Source of the DNA: Campanula takesimana
Taxonomy: Eukaryota > Streptophyta > Magnoliopsida > Asterales > Campanulaceae
Direction of reading: 5' to 3'
Assembly: GCA_026119855.1 (NCBI GenBank)
Contig: JAOWBW010001124.1
Span: 124,001 to 188,000 of the forward strand
DNA length: 64,000 nucleotides
The notes beneath the pieces were generated by a model. The model saw only the letters and a program-made list of their open reading frames with translations. It did not search any database and was not told the origin of the DNA. The position numbers and the translations under genes were made by a program. Below are positions 23,257-33,323 of this stretch, piece after piece. The number at the start of each line of letters is the position of its first letter. Within the stretch, counting starts at the first letter, position 1.

Positions 23257-23795
23257 TGTTTTGGTCAAATCTAAGCAATTTTAATTTGATGAATGAATTG
23301 GGTGAAATGGAATATAATGTTGTTTAGAATTCAAGAAGCAAAAATAATAGACAAGGTATTTAATGAGGAAAGCCATTGAACAACTTGTTCGCCGGCATAA
23401 AACCTCGAATGGTAGAATTTTATTAATAGTTGTGGTAATACAATGAGTAGAAAAATGATGAGAGGAAGAAGAATGAGTGAACCGTGAGTGTGTGTAATAC
23501 AAGTGTTGATCTCTCCCTTTTATACTAAAATAGGAATAACAAACTAAGCTAAAATATCCCTTGAATTTCGGAAGTTGGTTGAAGAGATAGCGTTCATCTG
23601 TTTGTAGACTCCTTTTTGACATGTGTAGGTAAATGATCCATCTGATTTTGGCCGGGTCTTGGTAACGTGTGCTAAAACTAGGGCCGTGTGAGTTAATCCA
23701 GTAAGTTAAGATACTATGCTAAGTTGTACCGTCAAGTTGCTGGTCCACATTGAAGATTTAAGTTGTAAGATGTACTGAGATTTTCACCCCAAACA
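23257..23795 (-). repeat. 5' LTR of the Tat element (539 bp)
   Basis: Plus-strand boundaries TGTTTTGGTC...CCCCAAACA, followed by the duplication ATTGG. It is 240 bp shorter than the 3' LTR and alignable to it only in the ~200 bp nearest 23257. Confidence 0.85.
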
Positions 23796-23814
23796 ATTGG
23801 TTGGTATACAATGA

Positions 23815-23978
23815 TAGCTATTATGTAGCAAAAACTGATTGAATATGGTTTCTCTAGACAATTTCGTAATTCAATTGTCGTCGTCTTACAAATACCTATG
23901 GAGTCTCGAACCCAAGATCTCCAATAAAAAAGACCCCTTTAACACACTCAACTGATACCACTTGACCAGAAGGTCATT
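23815..23978 (-). mobile_element. SINE-like tRNA-derived element
   Basis: The minus strand has A-box-like TGGTATCAGTTGAGTG followed by B-box-like GGTTCGAGACTCC about 45 bp later, the internal polymerase III promoter of plant tRNA-derived SINEs. Ends are not defined; it is squeezed between the Tat element and the Helitron. Confidence 0.5.
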
Positions 23979-23985
23979 AGTAAAA

Positions 23986-25027
23986 TCTATATATATTAAA
24001 AGTCAAGGTAGAATCTTTAGGAGGTGCCATGTGGACAAGTTTTGGGTAACTCTTGCTTTTGGTGGTGCCACATCATCCAATGAATTTTAATTAGGTGACT
24101 TTTTCATTTTTCTCTTATTAGCTAATAGTATTAATTAATTGTAATAGTTACTATATTAGTTAACTATTACTATTAATAGTACAAGTTTATTATAATAGTT
24201 AACTATATATATAAGATAACTATTACTATTAATCGTATAATTAAGTATAATAGTTACTATAGAGGGTAACTATTACTATTAATAGTATTAGTTAACTATA
24301 ATAGTTAACTATATAAGATAATTATTACTATTAATAGTATTAGTTAAATGTAAAAGTTATTATATAAGATAACTATTACTATTAATAGTATTAGTTAATT
24401 GTAAAAGTTAATTATATAACATAATTATTACTATTAGTAATATTAGTTATGCGTAATAGTTACTATATAAAGTAACTATTATTAACAATAATATAAACTA
24501 ATTAGAATAGTTACAATATATAGTAACTTATTAGTATTTTTTTGAAAAAAAAAATACTTATTAATTTTAGTTACTATATATAGTAACTATTACTTTTAAC
24601 TTATTATTTACGATAAAATTTATTCCCTCCGTCTCATAGTAAGAATCTTACTCTGGGACGGAAGGAGCACTACTTAGGTAACCATTATCTTTTAATTTAT
24701 TATTTAAGCTCATAATTACTATAATGTTAACTATAATTAAAACATTATTTTCTTAATCGATCAAGAGTAAAAATTGACATCATTATGGGACAAACGAAGT
24801 AAATGTTTTAAAAATTTATAAAGTTATTCTTAATCAATACTATTAACCCATCTTAATATCTATTTTACACTATAGTAACTAAAACTATTTACACTATTAT
24901 TAAAAAATCACAAGTAGATTTATATATATCTTTAAATTTATTTATATTTATTTAAAATATTTAATAATTATATAATGTAATTATAAATATTCACGCACAG
25001 CCGTGCAAAGCACGGGTTAATCCCTAG
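23986..25027 (+). mobile_element. Non-autonomous Helitron (1,042 bp)
   Basis: Starts TCTATATATATTAAAAG and ends with the hairpin CCGTGCAAAGCACGG, then GTTAATCCCTAG, between A (23985) and T (25028) as expected for Helitron insertion into AT. No replicase or helicase frame. The interior 24130-24520 is a degenerate ~60-bp tandem repeat around AACTATTACTATTAATAGTA. Confidence 0.85.
24621..24671. mobile_element. Tiny Stowaway-like hairpin nested in the Helitron
   Basis: About 51 bp: TTCCCTCCGTCTCATAGTAAG facing CTTACTCTGGGACGGAAGGA, essentially only the two inverted termini. Confidence 0.55.
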
Positions 25028-25087
25028 TTAATATTATGATAACTTCATAAATGACATAAAGCGATTGGATCATTAGTTATATACAGT

Positions 25088-25341
25088 GTACTCTTTTGTT
25101 CCCATTGAAAAATTCTCATTACTAATTTGACTTTACACGGAGATTAAGAAAATATAAATGGTGTGAGTATGAAAAGTAAAGTAGGAGAAAGTAGGAGAGA
25201 GAAAGTGTGTAGAAAGTTTTTGTTGTGAGAATGACAAGTGTGTCCTATTGTCAATTTTAGGTAATAAATCAACTAAGAACCTTAGTCTGGGACAAACTAA
25301 AGAGGAAAGTAAGAACCTTAGTCTGAGACAGAAGGAATACT
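25088..25341 (-). mobile_element. Stowaway MITE, diverged copy of the 245-bp family
   Basis: Same interior as the elements at 7737 and 32397 but inverted (GTGTAAAGTC complement, GTTGTGAGAATGACAAG), with degenerate ends TACTCTTTTGTTCCCA and GTCTGAGACAGAAGGAATA. Confidence 0.75.
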
Positions 25342-26087
25342 ATTTTTTTTTCTATTAAGGGGATTGACATTTCATGTTCACAACAATTATTCACTTACTA
25401 TTTTCTACTTCACTATATTTCTTTCATGCTCATAATATTTATTTTATTTACTCTTTCCATTTAATTCCTGTTTTAGTAATAAGAACTTTTTAATGAGACG
25501 AAAAAAGGAGTATAGGAAACAAAAGTGGGATAAAAGATGTAGAGTTTGATAAATTTGTTGTTTTAATGGTGCCAGTCAAAATCTTGCAATTATTTAGACA
25601 GATATTTCAGATTGAGGTGGGTCATTAAAACGAAAGAGCCAGTAGTCCAAAATTGGCAAGCAATTAGTGTCATAATTATCTCGTGAAAATTTCATGAGAA
25701 AATTGTTTTATGTTTATTTTAGTGTAATTTTTTTTTTTTTTTTTTCATAAGACTAATACTTATGAAAACCGGTTTTTTATATGAAAAACATATAACTGGC
25801 TCAATTATCTTTATCAAAAACGAAAGAGCCGACAAGTCCACAATTAGCAAGCAATTAATGTCATAATTAACTAAAATGAAATGGGCAAAGGTCCAAAATT
25901 ATCAAGCAATTAGTGTCAAACAATTAAGAAATTAATCAAAATCAAAGGACAACTACACCACACAGATAATACAATCACCATAACAAACAAATGCAACTAT
26001 CTCACTTATTAGATGAAAAAACAAACACCTGTCAGTCTATCATAAATACATCTCTCTACAATTTGGGTTCTTTTGTAATTATTCCAA
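25342..26087. other. 3' flank of the receptor kinase gene
   Basis: No gene. Three copies of a ~30-bp word GTCCAAAATTRGCAAGCAATTAR start near 25647, 25838 and 25890; the first two are each preceded by AACGAAAGAGCC. Also an 18-base T run near 25727-25745. Confidence 0.5.
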
Positions 26088-29000
26088 TTATAAGTGACCA
26101 AAATACAATGAAGAAGAAGAAGAAGGGAACTTGTCAAGGCCTTGAAGCACCTCTCTCATGTGTGGTCTCTTTTGTGGTACTGGTGATATACAACCATACC
26201 CTAATTTCAATAGTGCCAACAAGGCATCCTCCTTGTCCTCCATGTCAGCTCGTATTGCCATGTCAACCATCCTCAACACCTTACTCTTTTCTTCTTCCGT
26301 CAACGTGGCGCTCCACGTGGAGCTCGCGGGCCCGAACTCGTCCGAAACTATCACCTTCCCGGTCAGCAATTCAAGCAGTATCACGCCAAATGAGTACACA
26401 TCCCACTTTGGGCTGGGCTTCAAATTCCTAAGCGACTCCGGAGCGTAATATGGTGAGATGCAGCCCATTGAACTTGGGCTTGGGCTCGGGTTTGACCCAG
26501 CCCCGAGGTCCTGAAAGCTCTCGCGAGATGCTGTGGACCGTTTGCTGCCGAAATTACGGGCTGATCCGCCTGCCTTGTAACTATTTTCACCCATGACGAG
26601 ACGTTCGAGCCCAAAATCACCGATCTTGGGCTCCATGTCTGAGCCCAGTAAAATGTTACTGGGCTTTAAATTTCCGTGGACCTGCTTTTTCTCGTGAATG
26701 TAAGTCAGCCCACGAGCCGTCCCTCTTGCTATCTTGAGCCGCAACTCCCATGGTAAAGGACATGGAGATGAGCCTACTTTCCCTGCAAGATTACAAACCA
26801 CAAAATGTCAGATCCAACATGCTCAATGTAGCTAATTGGTCAAATTAGTATATTCTTTAGACATAAATAGTTAAAACACAAAGGATAAAATATATATATA
26901 GATGGGTCATTTTCCAAATTGGAGCTTCTATCCGGCGGTTTATTTGTTGTAGACTTGCAAGGTTTGTAGCCTACTGTTACGTTACTACGAATGAATCAAC
27001 GACTATTATTTTTCTAGTTGAAGTAAAATTAACCCCGATTATTAATCTTCCGCTAAAAGGACCGTGACAAGCCGCCCTTGATCACACACCACACGACAAT
27101 TTGTCCTAGTATGTTATTTTCCTTGGAAGTCAAGTGATGACTGATGACCACTGGGATTATGCATTTGGCGCAATATGTATTTTGGACACCTATATGTGCT
27201 ATCATACGCCGTGGACCATGAGAGACAATTCAACGATGAATAATTTACAGTTCGTGGCATTGGGCATTAAAACACAAGGGTTAGTAGTTCCAACTGCTCC
27301 ACCGACATATGCCATGGGTTCACTTTAGCAAAATCTTCAATGAAATGCTAACATGGACCCATGTGGTTTAATTAGATGAAGCTCATTTTAGCAAGCGTAA
27401 TAAAGAACTGCTAAGATGCGCAAGCGTTCAGGGTTGAGAGAGAGCTTACTGTAACGTGCATTGGCGAGGCTGCCATTTGGGACAAAATCGTAAATGACAA
27501 GCTTTTCATCGGAGCCCCAGTAGAACCCACGGATCCGGACCAAGTTCGGGTGGACCAGTTTAGCTATGACCCGGATCTGGGTCTCGAAATCCCTGAACCG
27601 TTCCAAACCGCTCTCTCCAATCCGTCGAACCGCCAACGTCGTCCCGTCTTCCAAAACCGCCTTGTAAATAATGCTCGAACCGGTCGCCCCTAAAATGTAC
27701 GCCGACGCCTTCAACAGCGTCTCCAGCTCAAGCTCCTTCTCGCCGTCCACCGTCACCAGCTCCCCTTTCTTCTCGGCGGCGGCGGCGGCTGACTTTGTGT
27801 TAAGTTGACTATTTTGACCTTCCGCCCCTGCCTCCGCCTCGCTTTCCGAGCCAGTAGAACTGTCAGTGGAATCTTCTTCGTCAGTTTTTCGTTGCTTTAT
27901 CATACACGCCCATGATCTCAGTCCTCTGTTTTCTTCCGTTGTTGAAGACGACGCCCAATCAAATTCCTTTTCCGGCGCCTTCTTCTTCGGGATTCTGTTT
28001 TTCCTTCTCTTTAGTATATAAATGAAGACGACGACAAGAATGGCGATTCCGGCGATATCTCCGAGTACGATTGCTACAATTGTGGTGGGTTTGAATCGGC
28101 TTTGCTGGGACCCAGTTGATGAACCGGTTGAATTTGATGACGGAGAAGAGTCAATTGTTTTGGGGATGGCGGCAATGGCGGGAGGAGAAGTGGATGACGT
28201 GTCGTTAGGAGCAGTGGACATCGTGGAGGGAATTGGACACAGGCTTCTCAACGGTTTCCCACAGAGTTGAGAATTTCCCGAAAACGATTTCTTGTCTTGG
28301 TTGAAAAATACACTTGATTCGGGTATTTCTCCGGTTAGGTTGTTGTAAGAGAGATCTAAGGTGGCGTTCGTCGGGAACTTGTTGCCGAATTCCAAAGGAA
28401 TGTCGCCGGAAAGTCTGTTGTATGACACATTAAGGTAGTTCAGATTACCACTGCCAAAGTCCGTCGGTAATGACCCGTTGATCAAATTTGAAGAAAGATC
28501 TAAAACCTTAACTGAAACAAACCCACTGGGAATACTACCAAAAAAGTAGTTATTTTTCAAAGAAAGAACAGTTAAATTAGACAAACTAGAGAGATTTTCC
28601 GGGAGCTTTCCGGCCAATGCGTTGTCAGAAAGATTAAGAAATTCAAGATCCCTAAGCCCTCCAACGAGCTCCGGAACCTCACCGGAGATCAAATTATTGG
28701 ACAGATCAAGAAACCGAAGCTGGGTTGCATTAAAAATAGACAAAGGGATGGAGCCGTTGACGGAGTTGTTTGACAAGTCAACCGTCTGTAGGTGTTGGAT
28801 AAGACCAAGATCAGAGGGAATGGAAGCAAGAAGCTGTGAACTGGGCAGAGACAAAGACGTAACACGGTAAAGTTGGTCGGAACTGCCGCGAGGACCACCG
28901 CAGCCGACGCCGTACCAAGAACAAGGCGTCTGGTCGGAGTAAGTCCAGCTACTAAGAAGGTTCAAGGGATCACTCAAAACAGAGTATTTGAAAGAGAGTA

Positions 29001-29103
29001 AGAGAATCCCATCAGTAGTAAGACCAAAAGAATGATTTATAAAAACAAGAAATGCGAAAATTCTCCACCATGAATGGAGATGATCAAAGCTTGCAAAATT
29101 CAT
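26088..29103 (-). CDS. LRR receptor-like kinase, At4g34220 type, two exons, probable pseudokinase
   Basis: Exons 29103-27450 and 26782-26088, joined at GT 27449 and AG 26783 inside the kinase domain (SLANARY then RKVGSSPCP); 782 aa. Order: signal peptide 1-27; LRR N-cap with CSWYGVGC about 61-68; about seven LRRs (105-262); SGNSQLCGKPLRSLC cap; Ser/Thr-rich juxtamembrane; membrane helix about 341-364, then RRKNR; acidic linker; kinase-like domain 470-770. The glycine loop is weak (LGATGSS), the lysine strand reads LAVRRIGE (Lys to Arg), and the catalytic loop is HGNLKPSN (587-594) instead of HRDLKxxN, while DFG is kept (607-609) and YYAPES follows. These changes are shared by relatives such as At4g34220 as I recall them. 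It is a plasma-membrane receptor; the ligand is unknown. Lack of catalysis is inferred. Confidence 0.92.
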
Positions 29104-29358
29104 GATTTCTCGCTGTAATTCAACAACATTTCAGTTCTAGAGAGAGAGAGAGGGGGGTTTATGTATGTATAATAACTGAGATTTATTATGAGACCTAGAG
29201 AAGAGGAAGAAAGGGGGGCCATGTGGGAAGACACAGCTCACCAGAAACAAAACTTCTTGACACAAATATACTGTCTGCTTTAGAGATTAATTATTTTTTA
29301 AATGAAATAATTTCTGTCTCATGAAAATGTCATAAGGTGATTTACCAAACTTTTATGG
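29104..29358 (-). promoter_or_regulatory. Leader and core promoter region of the receptor kinase gene
   Basis: Upstream of the start codon the minus strand has a TATA-like TTATACATA at 29173-29165, then a CT-rich leader with (CT)n at 29152-29139, typical for plant 5' UTRs. Confidence 0.4.
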
Positions 29359-30264
29359 AATGTATTTTCATCATGTTAAAATCATACTTTTTCCTTTGTT
29401 TTGGAAAAATATTCTCGTTTTCATTAATTTTGGATTTGACTCAACTTTAATTGAGGTGGTCTCCCATGAGAACAAGGGGATCTGTCTCATGTATGAGACG
29501 GGTCGACCCATGACTAGGGATGACCAAACCGAACCGGAACCGGAAAACCGGACCGGACCGGAAAAGCCCGGAACCGGAGCAAACCGGGGAGGAAACCGGA
29601 ACCGAACAAACCGGAACTGCAAGGCATCCGGGCCGGTTCAGGGTCACATATATGCCGAACCGGACCGAAAATCCCTTGTTTTTCAATAATTTTAAAGGGG
29701 GGACCGGAACCGGAACCGGATTGTGCCAAACCGGAACCGGGGTAAGCGCGGGTCGGTTCAGGGTCACCCTTTTGCCGAACAGGAACCGGTTTTGGCCATC
29801 CCTACCCATGACCCATGGGGCATAACCCGCCACGTGGCAGCCTCTCAGAGGTCAATTTTTTTTTTTTGAGTTTTTATATTATTTTTTCGGCTTTTCAACC
29901 GTTCACCAAAAGTAATAGTTACCATAACTTAATGTAATGACTGTATACATATAAAGTAACATTGTTCATAAGTAAACGTAACACCTGTTTTACAAAAACA
30001 AAAGTTCGTTTTACCCATTTTTTCAAATGTAATACTACTATAATTACATGTAACCCAAACAATATCTAAATGTAATTATCATTTATACTTACTGAAATGT
30101 AATAATGCTTTTGCAAAAATGTAAAATATTGTGTATTTTGATTTAATTTTTTGAAAGAAAGTAACATTTGAATGTATTTTCATCATGTTAAAATTATACT
30201 TTTTCCTTTGTTTTGGAAAAATATTCTCGTTTTCATTAATTTTGGATTTGACTCAACTTTAATT
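29359..30264 (+). repeat. 94-bp direct repeats flanking a 718-bp segment
   Basis: 29359-29452 and 30171-30264 are the same 94 bp with one mismatch (AATCATACT against AATTATACT), both starting AATGTATTTTCATCATG. The segment between carries a hAT MITE and a left edge (GGTGGTCTCCCATGAG) resembling the inverted terminus of the element at 32070-33223. Confidence 0.9.
29515..29804 (+). mobile_element. hAT-type MITE with a CCGGAA-rich body
   Basis: Perfect 8-bp duplication CCCATGAC at 29507-29514 and 29805-29812. Inverted termini TAGGGATGACCAAACCG and CGGTTTTGGCCATCCCTA. The body is mostly GAACCGGAACCGG-type repeats, which keeps frames open on both strands. The 8-bp duplication places it with hAT. 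Confidence 0.85.
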
Positions 30265-30515
30265 TGGGTGAATTTAATTATTGACTGCCAAAAAAATATT
30301 CTTGATAGCATTGTTGATGGTACATCAATAATAAAATATAAAATTTTACTAAAATATTACTAATTTTTCTTTATCTTTAAATATTTATTAACATTACAAC
30401 CAATTAACTATTAAAAAAGAAATTAATTTTGGAAGGAAGGAATATCAAAATTATTTAATTATTTATAAACATGTCACTTGTTTTTTTTGACAAGCTAAAA
30501 AGCAAGATTATGTTT
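29813..30515. other. Intergenic, no gene seen
   Basis: AT-rich sequence with repeated TGTAATA/AAGTAACAT words between two MITEs; includes the second 94-bp direct repeat. Confidence 0.5.
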
Positions 30516-30785
30516 TTGGGGAAACTAGTTTCTCCATAATTATGAAATGTCGCTTTTTAATATAGTTTCACCCTTAAAATAGATAATTTAAGCTTTAAAA
30601 CAGTGAGCTTAGGCCTTAAAACATCTAAAAAGAAAATAATGAGTTTATATCTTAAAACAGTAAGTTTAAGCCTTAAAACTATCAGAAATAAAATAGCAAT
30701 TTAGGTCTTAAAACAGTGAGTTTAGGCCTTAAAACACCAATTCGTACAACTTTGTATAACTTATGAAAGAGCTAGTCTCCCCCAA
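30516..30785. mobile_element. MITE-like element with internal repeats
   Basis: Termini TTGGGGAAACTAGTTTCTCC and GAGCTAGTCTCCCCCAA are inverted. The interior repeats CTTAAAACAGTGAGTTTAGG several times. No clear target-site duplication, so the class is open. Confidence 0.5.
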
Positions 30786-30849
30786 TATTTCTTGAAAAAA
30801 AAAATACGTTAGGTTATTACATCCCCTCTAAAACAGAAAATCTTAGGAA

Positions 30850-31800
30850 AAACGCGTTTTACACGCGTATTAGTGTAAAACGTGTTTTCTATATGCGGAA
30901 TGACATTTTTGAAAATAAGCGGAACATTGTGAGAAGGCGCGGTGTCATTGATGTAAATAACTGGAACTCATGAAAACTCACCAGTCACTTTTCGAAAATG
31001 TAGGAGACATTTTTCAATATTACAACAGGCTGATTTTAACACTAGAGCAGACACTTGTTTTTGAAATTGAAAAAACTCACCAGACATTTGTTGAATCTGT
31101 AAGAGGTATATTTCAATAATACATCAGGCACGTTTCAATACTATAGAAGACAATTTTTAACACTACAACCAGCAGCCTAACACTACCACAAAAAATTGCC
31201 TGTTTGAACACTATAAAAGTGCTTGCTTTGAATTTTATAAGTGTTATAATACAACAGACATTTCCTAATACTAAAAAAGGCACATGATAATCTCAGAGGA
31301 TGCATCATAACACTACCATTAAAAAGTGACTGTTTGAACACTATAAAAGTGCCTGCTTTGAATTTTATAAGTGTTATAATACAACATACATTTTCTAATA
31401 CTAGAAGAGGTAAATGATAATCTCAGAGGAGGCATCCTAACACTACCATTAAAAAGTAACTGTTTGAAAACTATAAAAGTGTCTGCTTTGAATTTTATAA
31501 GTGTTATAATACAACAGGCATTTTCTAATACTAGAAGAGGCACATGATAATCTCAGAGGAGGCACCCTAACACTACCATTAAAAAGTGACTGTGTGAACA
31601 CTATAAAAGTGTCTGATTTGAATTTTATAAGTGTTATAATACAACAAGCATTTTCTAATACTAGAAGAGGCACATGATAATATCAGAAGAGGCAGTTACT
31701 CGATTTCCTAACTTTTAGTGTAATCCGGTCCAAATAACGTGTATGTAAAAACACGTTCTACACTAACGCTAGTCTAGAACGCGTTTTACACAAGAACGAC
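30850..31800. mobile_element. Long-inverted-repeat element carrying 130-bp tandem repeats
   Basis: Left end ACGCGTTTTACACGCGTATT and GTGTAAAACGTGTTTTCTA; right end complementary AAAACACGTTCTACACTAACG and GAACGCGTTTTACAC. Between them 31180-31690 is an array with period ~130 bp (CACTACCATTAAAAAGTRAC at about 31312, 31442 and 31572, plus a partial first copy). No coding frame and no confirmed duplication; Mutator-like structure is a guess. Confidence 0.5.
31180..31690 (+). repeat. 130-bp tandem repeat array
   Basis: About four copies, each with GTTTGAACACTATAAAAGTG, TTATAAGTGTTATAATACAA and GATAATCTCAGAGGAGGCA; the later copies are very similar. Confidence 0.9.
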
Positions 31801-32069
31801 TCCCTCTAAAAACATCACTTTATTGTTTTTTTTGTCAACATAATTGGAATCTGAAAAATATATTAAGTTATTTTAATGGTGTACAATGAACGATTAATTG
31901 TTGGTATTGATACTAATAAATCTTTATCCTTCATCTGCTTCTATCTCTTCTTCAATATATTTCACTTTCCACGATTTTTGGATCTTCCACACCATTCCCT
32001 TCTTTCTGCACCTGCTTGAGCTTCTGGTCGACGTTTAGGACATTAATAACTAGTTTTCATTAAAGTTTA

Positions 32070-33223
32070 GGGGCGGATTCCTGTGAGACCGTCTCACGGC
32101 GTGAGACGGCTCACAACCAAACCGAGCCGTAGAGCCAGCCAAGCCGAGCTAAGCAATTTTTTATTTTTTTAATTTTTTTTTTTGCCCTTCAACTTTTTTC
32201 CCCTTGTCAATTTTTGCTCGCAAGCAAAAGTAACACTTTTATATAGAAATGTAACACTTTTTTCTCAGATTGCAACATTTTTTTTTCAAAAATGTACCGC
32301 CATTTTGCTGAAATAGATTAAAGAGAACATAAGATTGACAACTAAACTAATGTTACATTTTATAATAAATGAATGTAGCCTTTTTTTTCTCAATTGTACT
32401 CCCTCCGTCCCAGACTAAGGTTATTACTTTCCTTTTTGGTGTGTCCCAGACTAAGGTTCTTAGTTGCTTTATTACCCAAAATAGACTATGGGACCCACTT
32501 GTCATTCTCACAACAAAAACTCCCTACCCACTTTATCTCTCCTACTTTCTCTTACTTACTTTTTCATACTCACAACATTTACTTTATCTTAATCTCCGTG
32601 TAAAGTCAAACTAAAAACCTTAGTCCGGGACGGAGGGAGTAATACTTTTCTAGGGTTTTTTCAGTTGAAATGCAAAACCGATTATATACATGAATTTTTA
32701 CTCTTTTTTTAAAGAAAAAAAGTAACATTTAACCTATAAAACTGTAACATTCATCTATATAGCATATTACAATCATATATGCATTGTGTTACACTTCAAT
32801 TATTAATTTTTCTAACCACAAAAGCTATTTATATTATTTTGCGAAACTGCTATTACATCTCACAATAAAGTGTTACTTTTTTAAGACCAAACTATTACTT
32901 TCTTCATAAGAATGTGCTACATCTCAGGAGACGAGCAACCCACTTTTTTGTGTTAAAAATATGTTTTTTTTTTTTAAAAAAAAATCAAAACATATCATGA
33001 CCTATCTAGTTTTATTCTTCTCGTTAAGACGAACACACCGGTATTTTTAGATTTGTTTTTCGACTACAAAATCACAAGATATTGCATTTAAAATTATGTT
33101 TTTTTTATAAAGGTGCACCACGTGTCGCGCGCTGGTAGGACAAGGGATATGCTTGGACGGGTACATCTAGGCGGGTTGACGGGTTCGACCCATGATGAGA
33201 TGGTCTCACATGAGTATTTGTCC
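32070..33223. mobile_element. Inverted-repeat element with GAGAC/GTCTC ends
   Basis: An 8-bp duplication AAAGTTTA at 32062-32069 and 33224-33231. Termini GGGGCGGATTCCTGTGAGAC and the complement of CTCACATGAGTATTTGTCC. Non-coding interior interrupted by a Stowaway MITE at 32397. A related edge occurs at 29453. Confidence 0.65.
32397..32641 (+). mobile_element. Stowaway MITE, 245-bp family, nested
   Basis: TACTCCCTCCGTCCCAGACT and GTCCGGGACGGAGGGAGTA. Same length and interior as 7737-7981. Confidence 0.95.
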
Positions 33224-33323
33224 AAAGTTTAATCAAATAGACTATCAAAATCTAAATGAGAATAACTTTTTTTATTTTCCAATTTCGTTCCAAAAATAAA
33301 TGTCCATAAAATATTTAAATTTG

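Larger units (their letters stand above)
10504..23795 (-). mobile_element. Full-length Tat-lineage Ty3/gypsy retrotransposon
   Basis: Both ends are TG...CA and flanked by the perfect 5-bp duplication ATTGG (10499-10503 and 23796-23800), so it is one insertion of 13,292 bp. Read on the minus strand: 5' LTR 23795-23257, primer site, gag 23201-22204, a foreign block 22203 to about 16260, RT end/RNase H/integrase 16255-14233, an opposite-strand gene 11552-13206, polypurine tract, 3' LTR 11282-10504. The order, the RNase H/integrase sequence and the antisense gene before the 3' LTR fit the Tat (Retand-like) lineage. The gag C-terminus, protease and most of RT are missing, so it is non-autonomous. 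Confidence 0.9.

Noticed and set aside
26158..26448. Plus-strand frames opposite the kinase gene (also 28022-28270 and 28622-28870)
   Set aside because: Shadow frames of a well-supported minus-strand coding exon.
29371..29833. Several overlapping open frames on both strands rich in Pro/Val/Arg/Gly
   Set aside because: They are produced by the CCGGAA repeats of the hAT MITE and have no protein-like composition or start context.
31180..31690. CRISPR-like array
   Set aside because: The 130-bp units are nearly identical along their whole length with no spacers, and the sequence is plant nuclear DNA.
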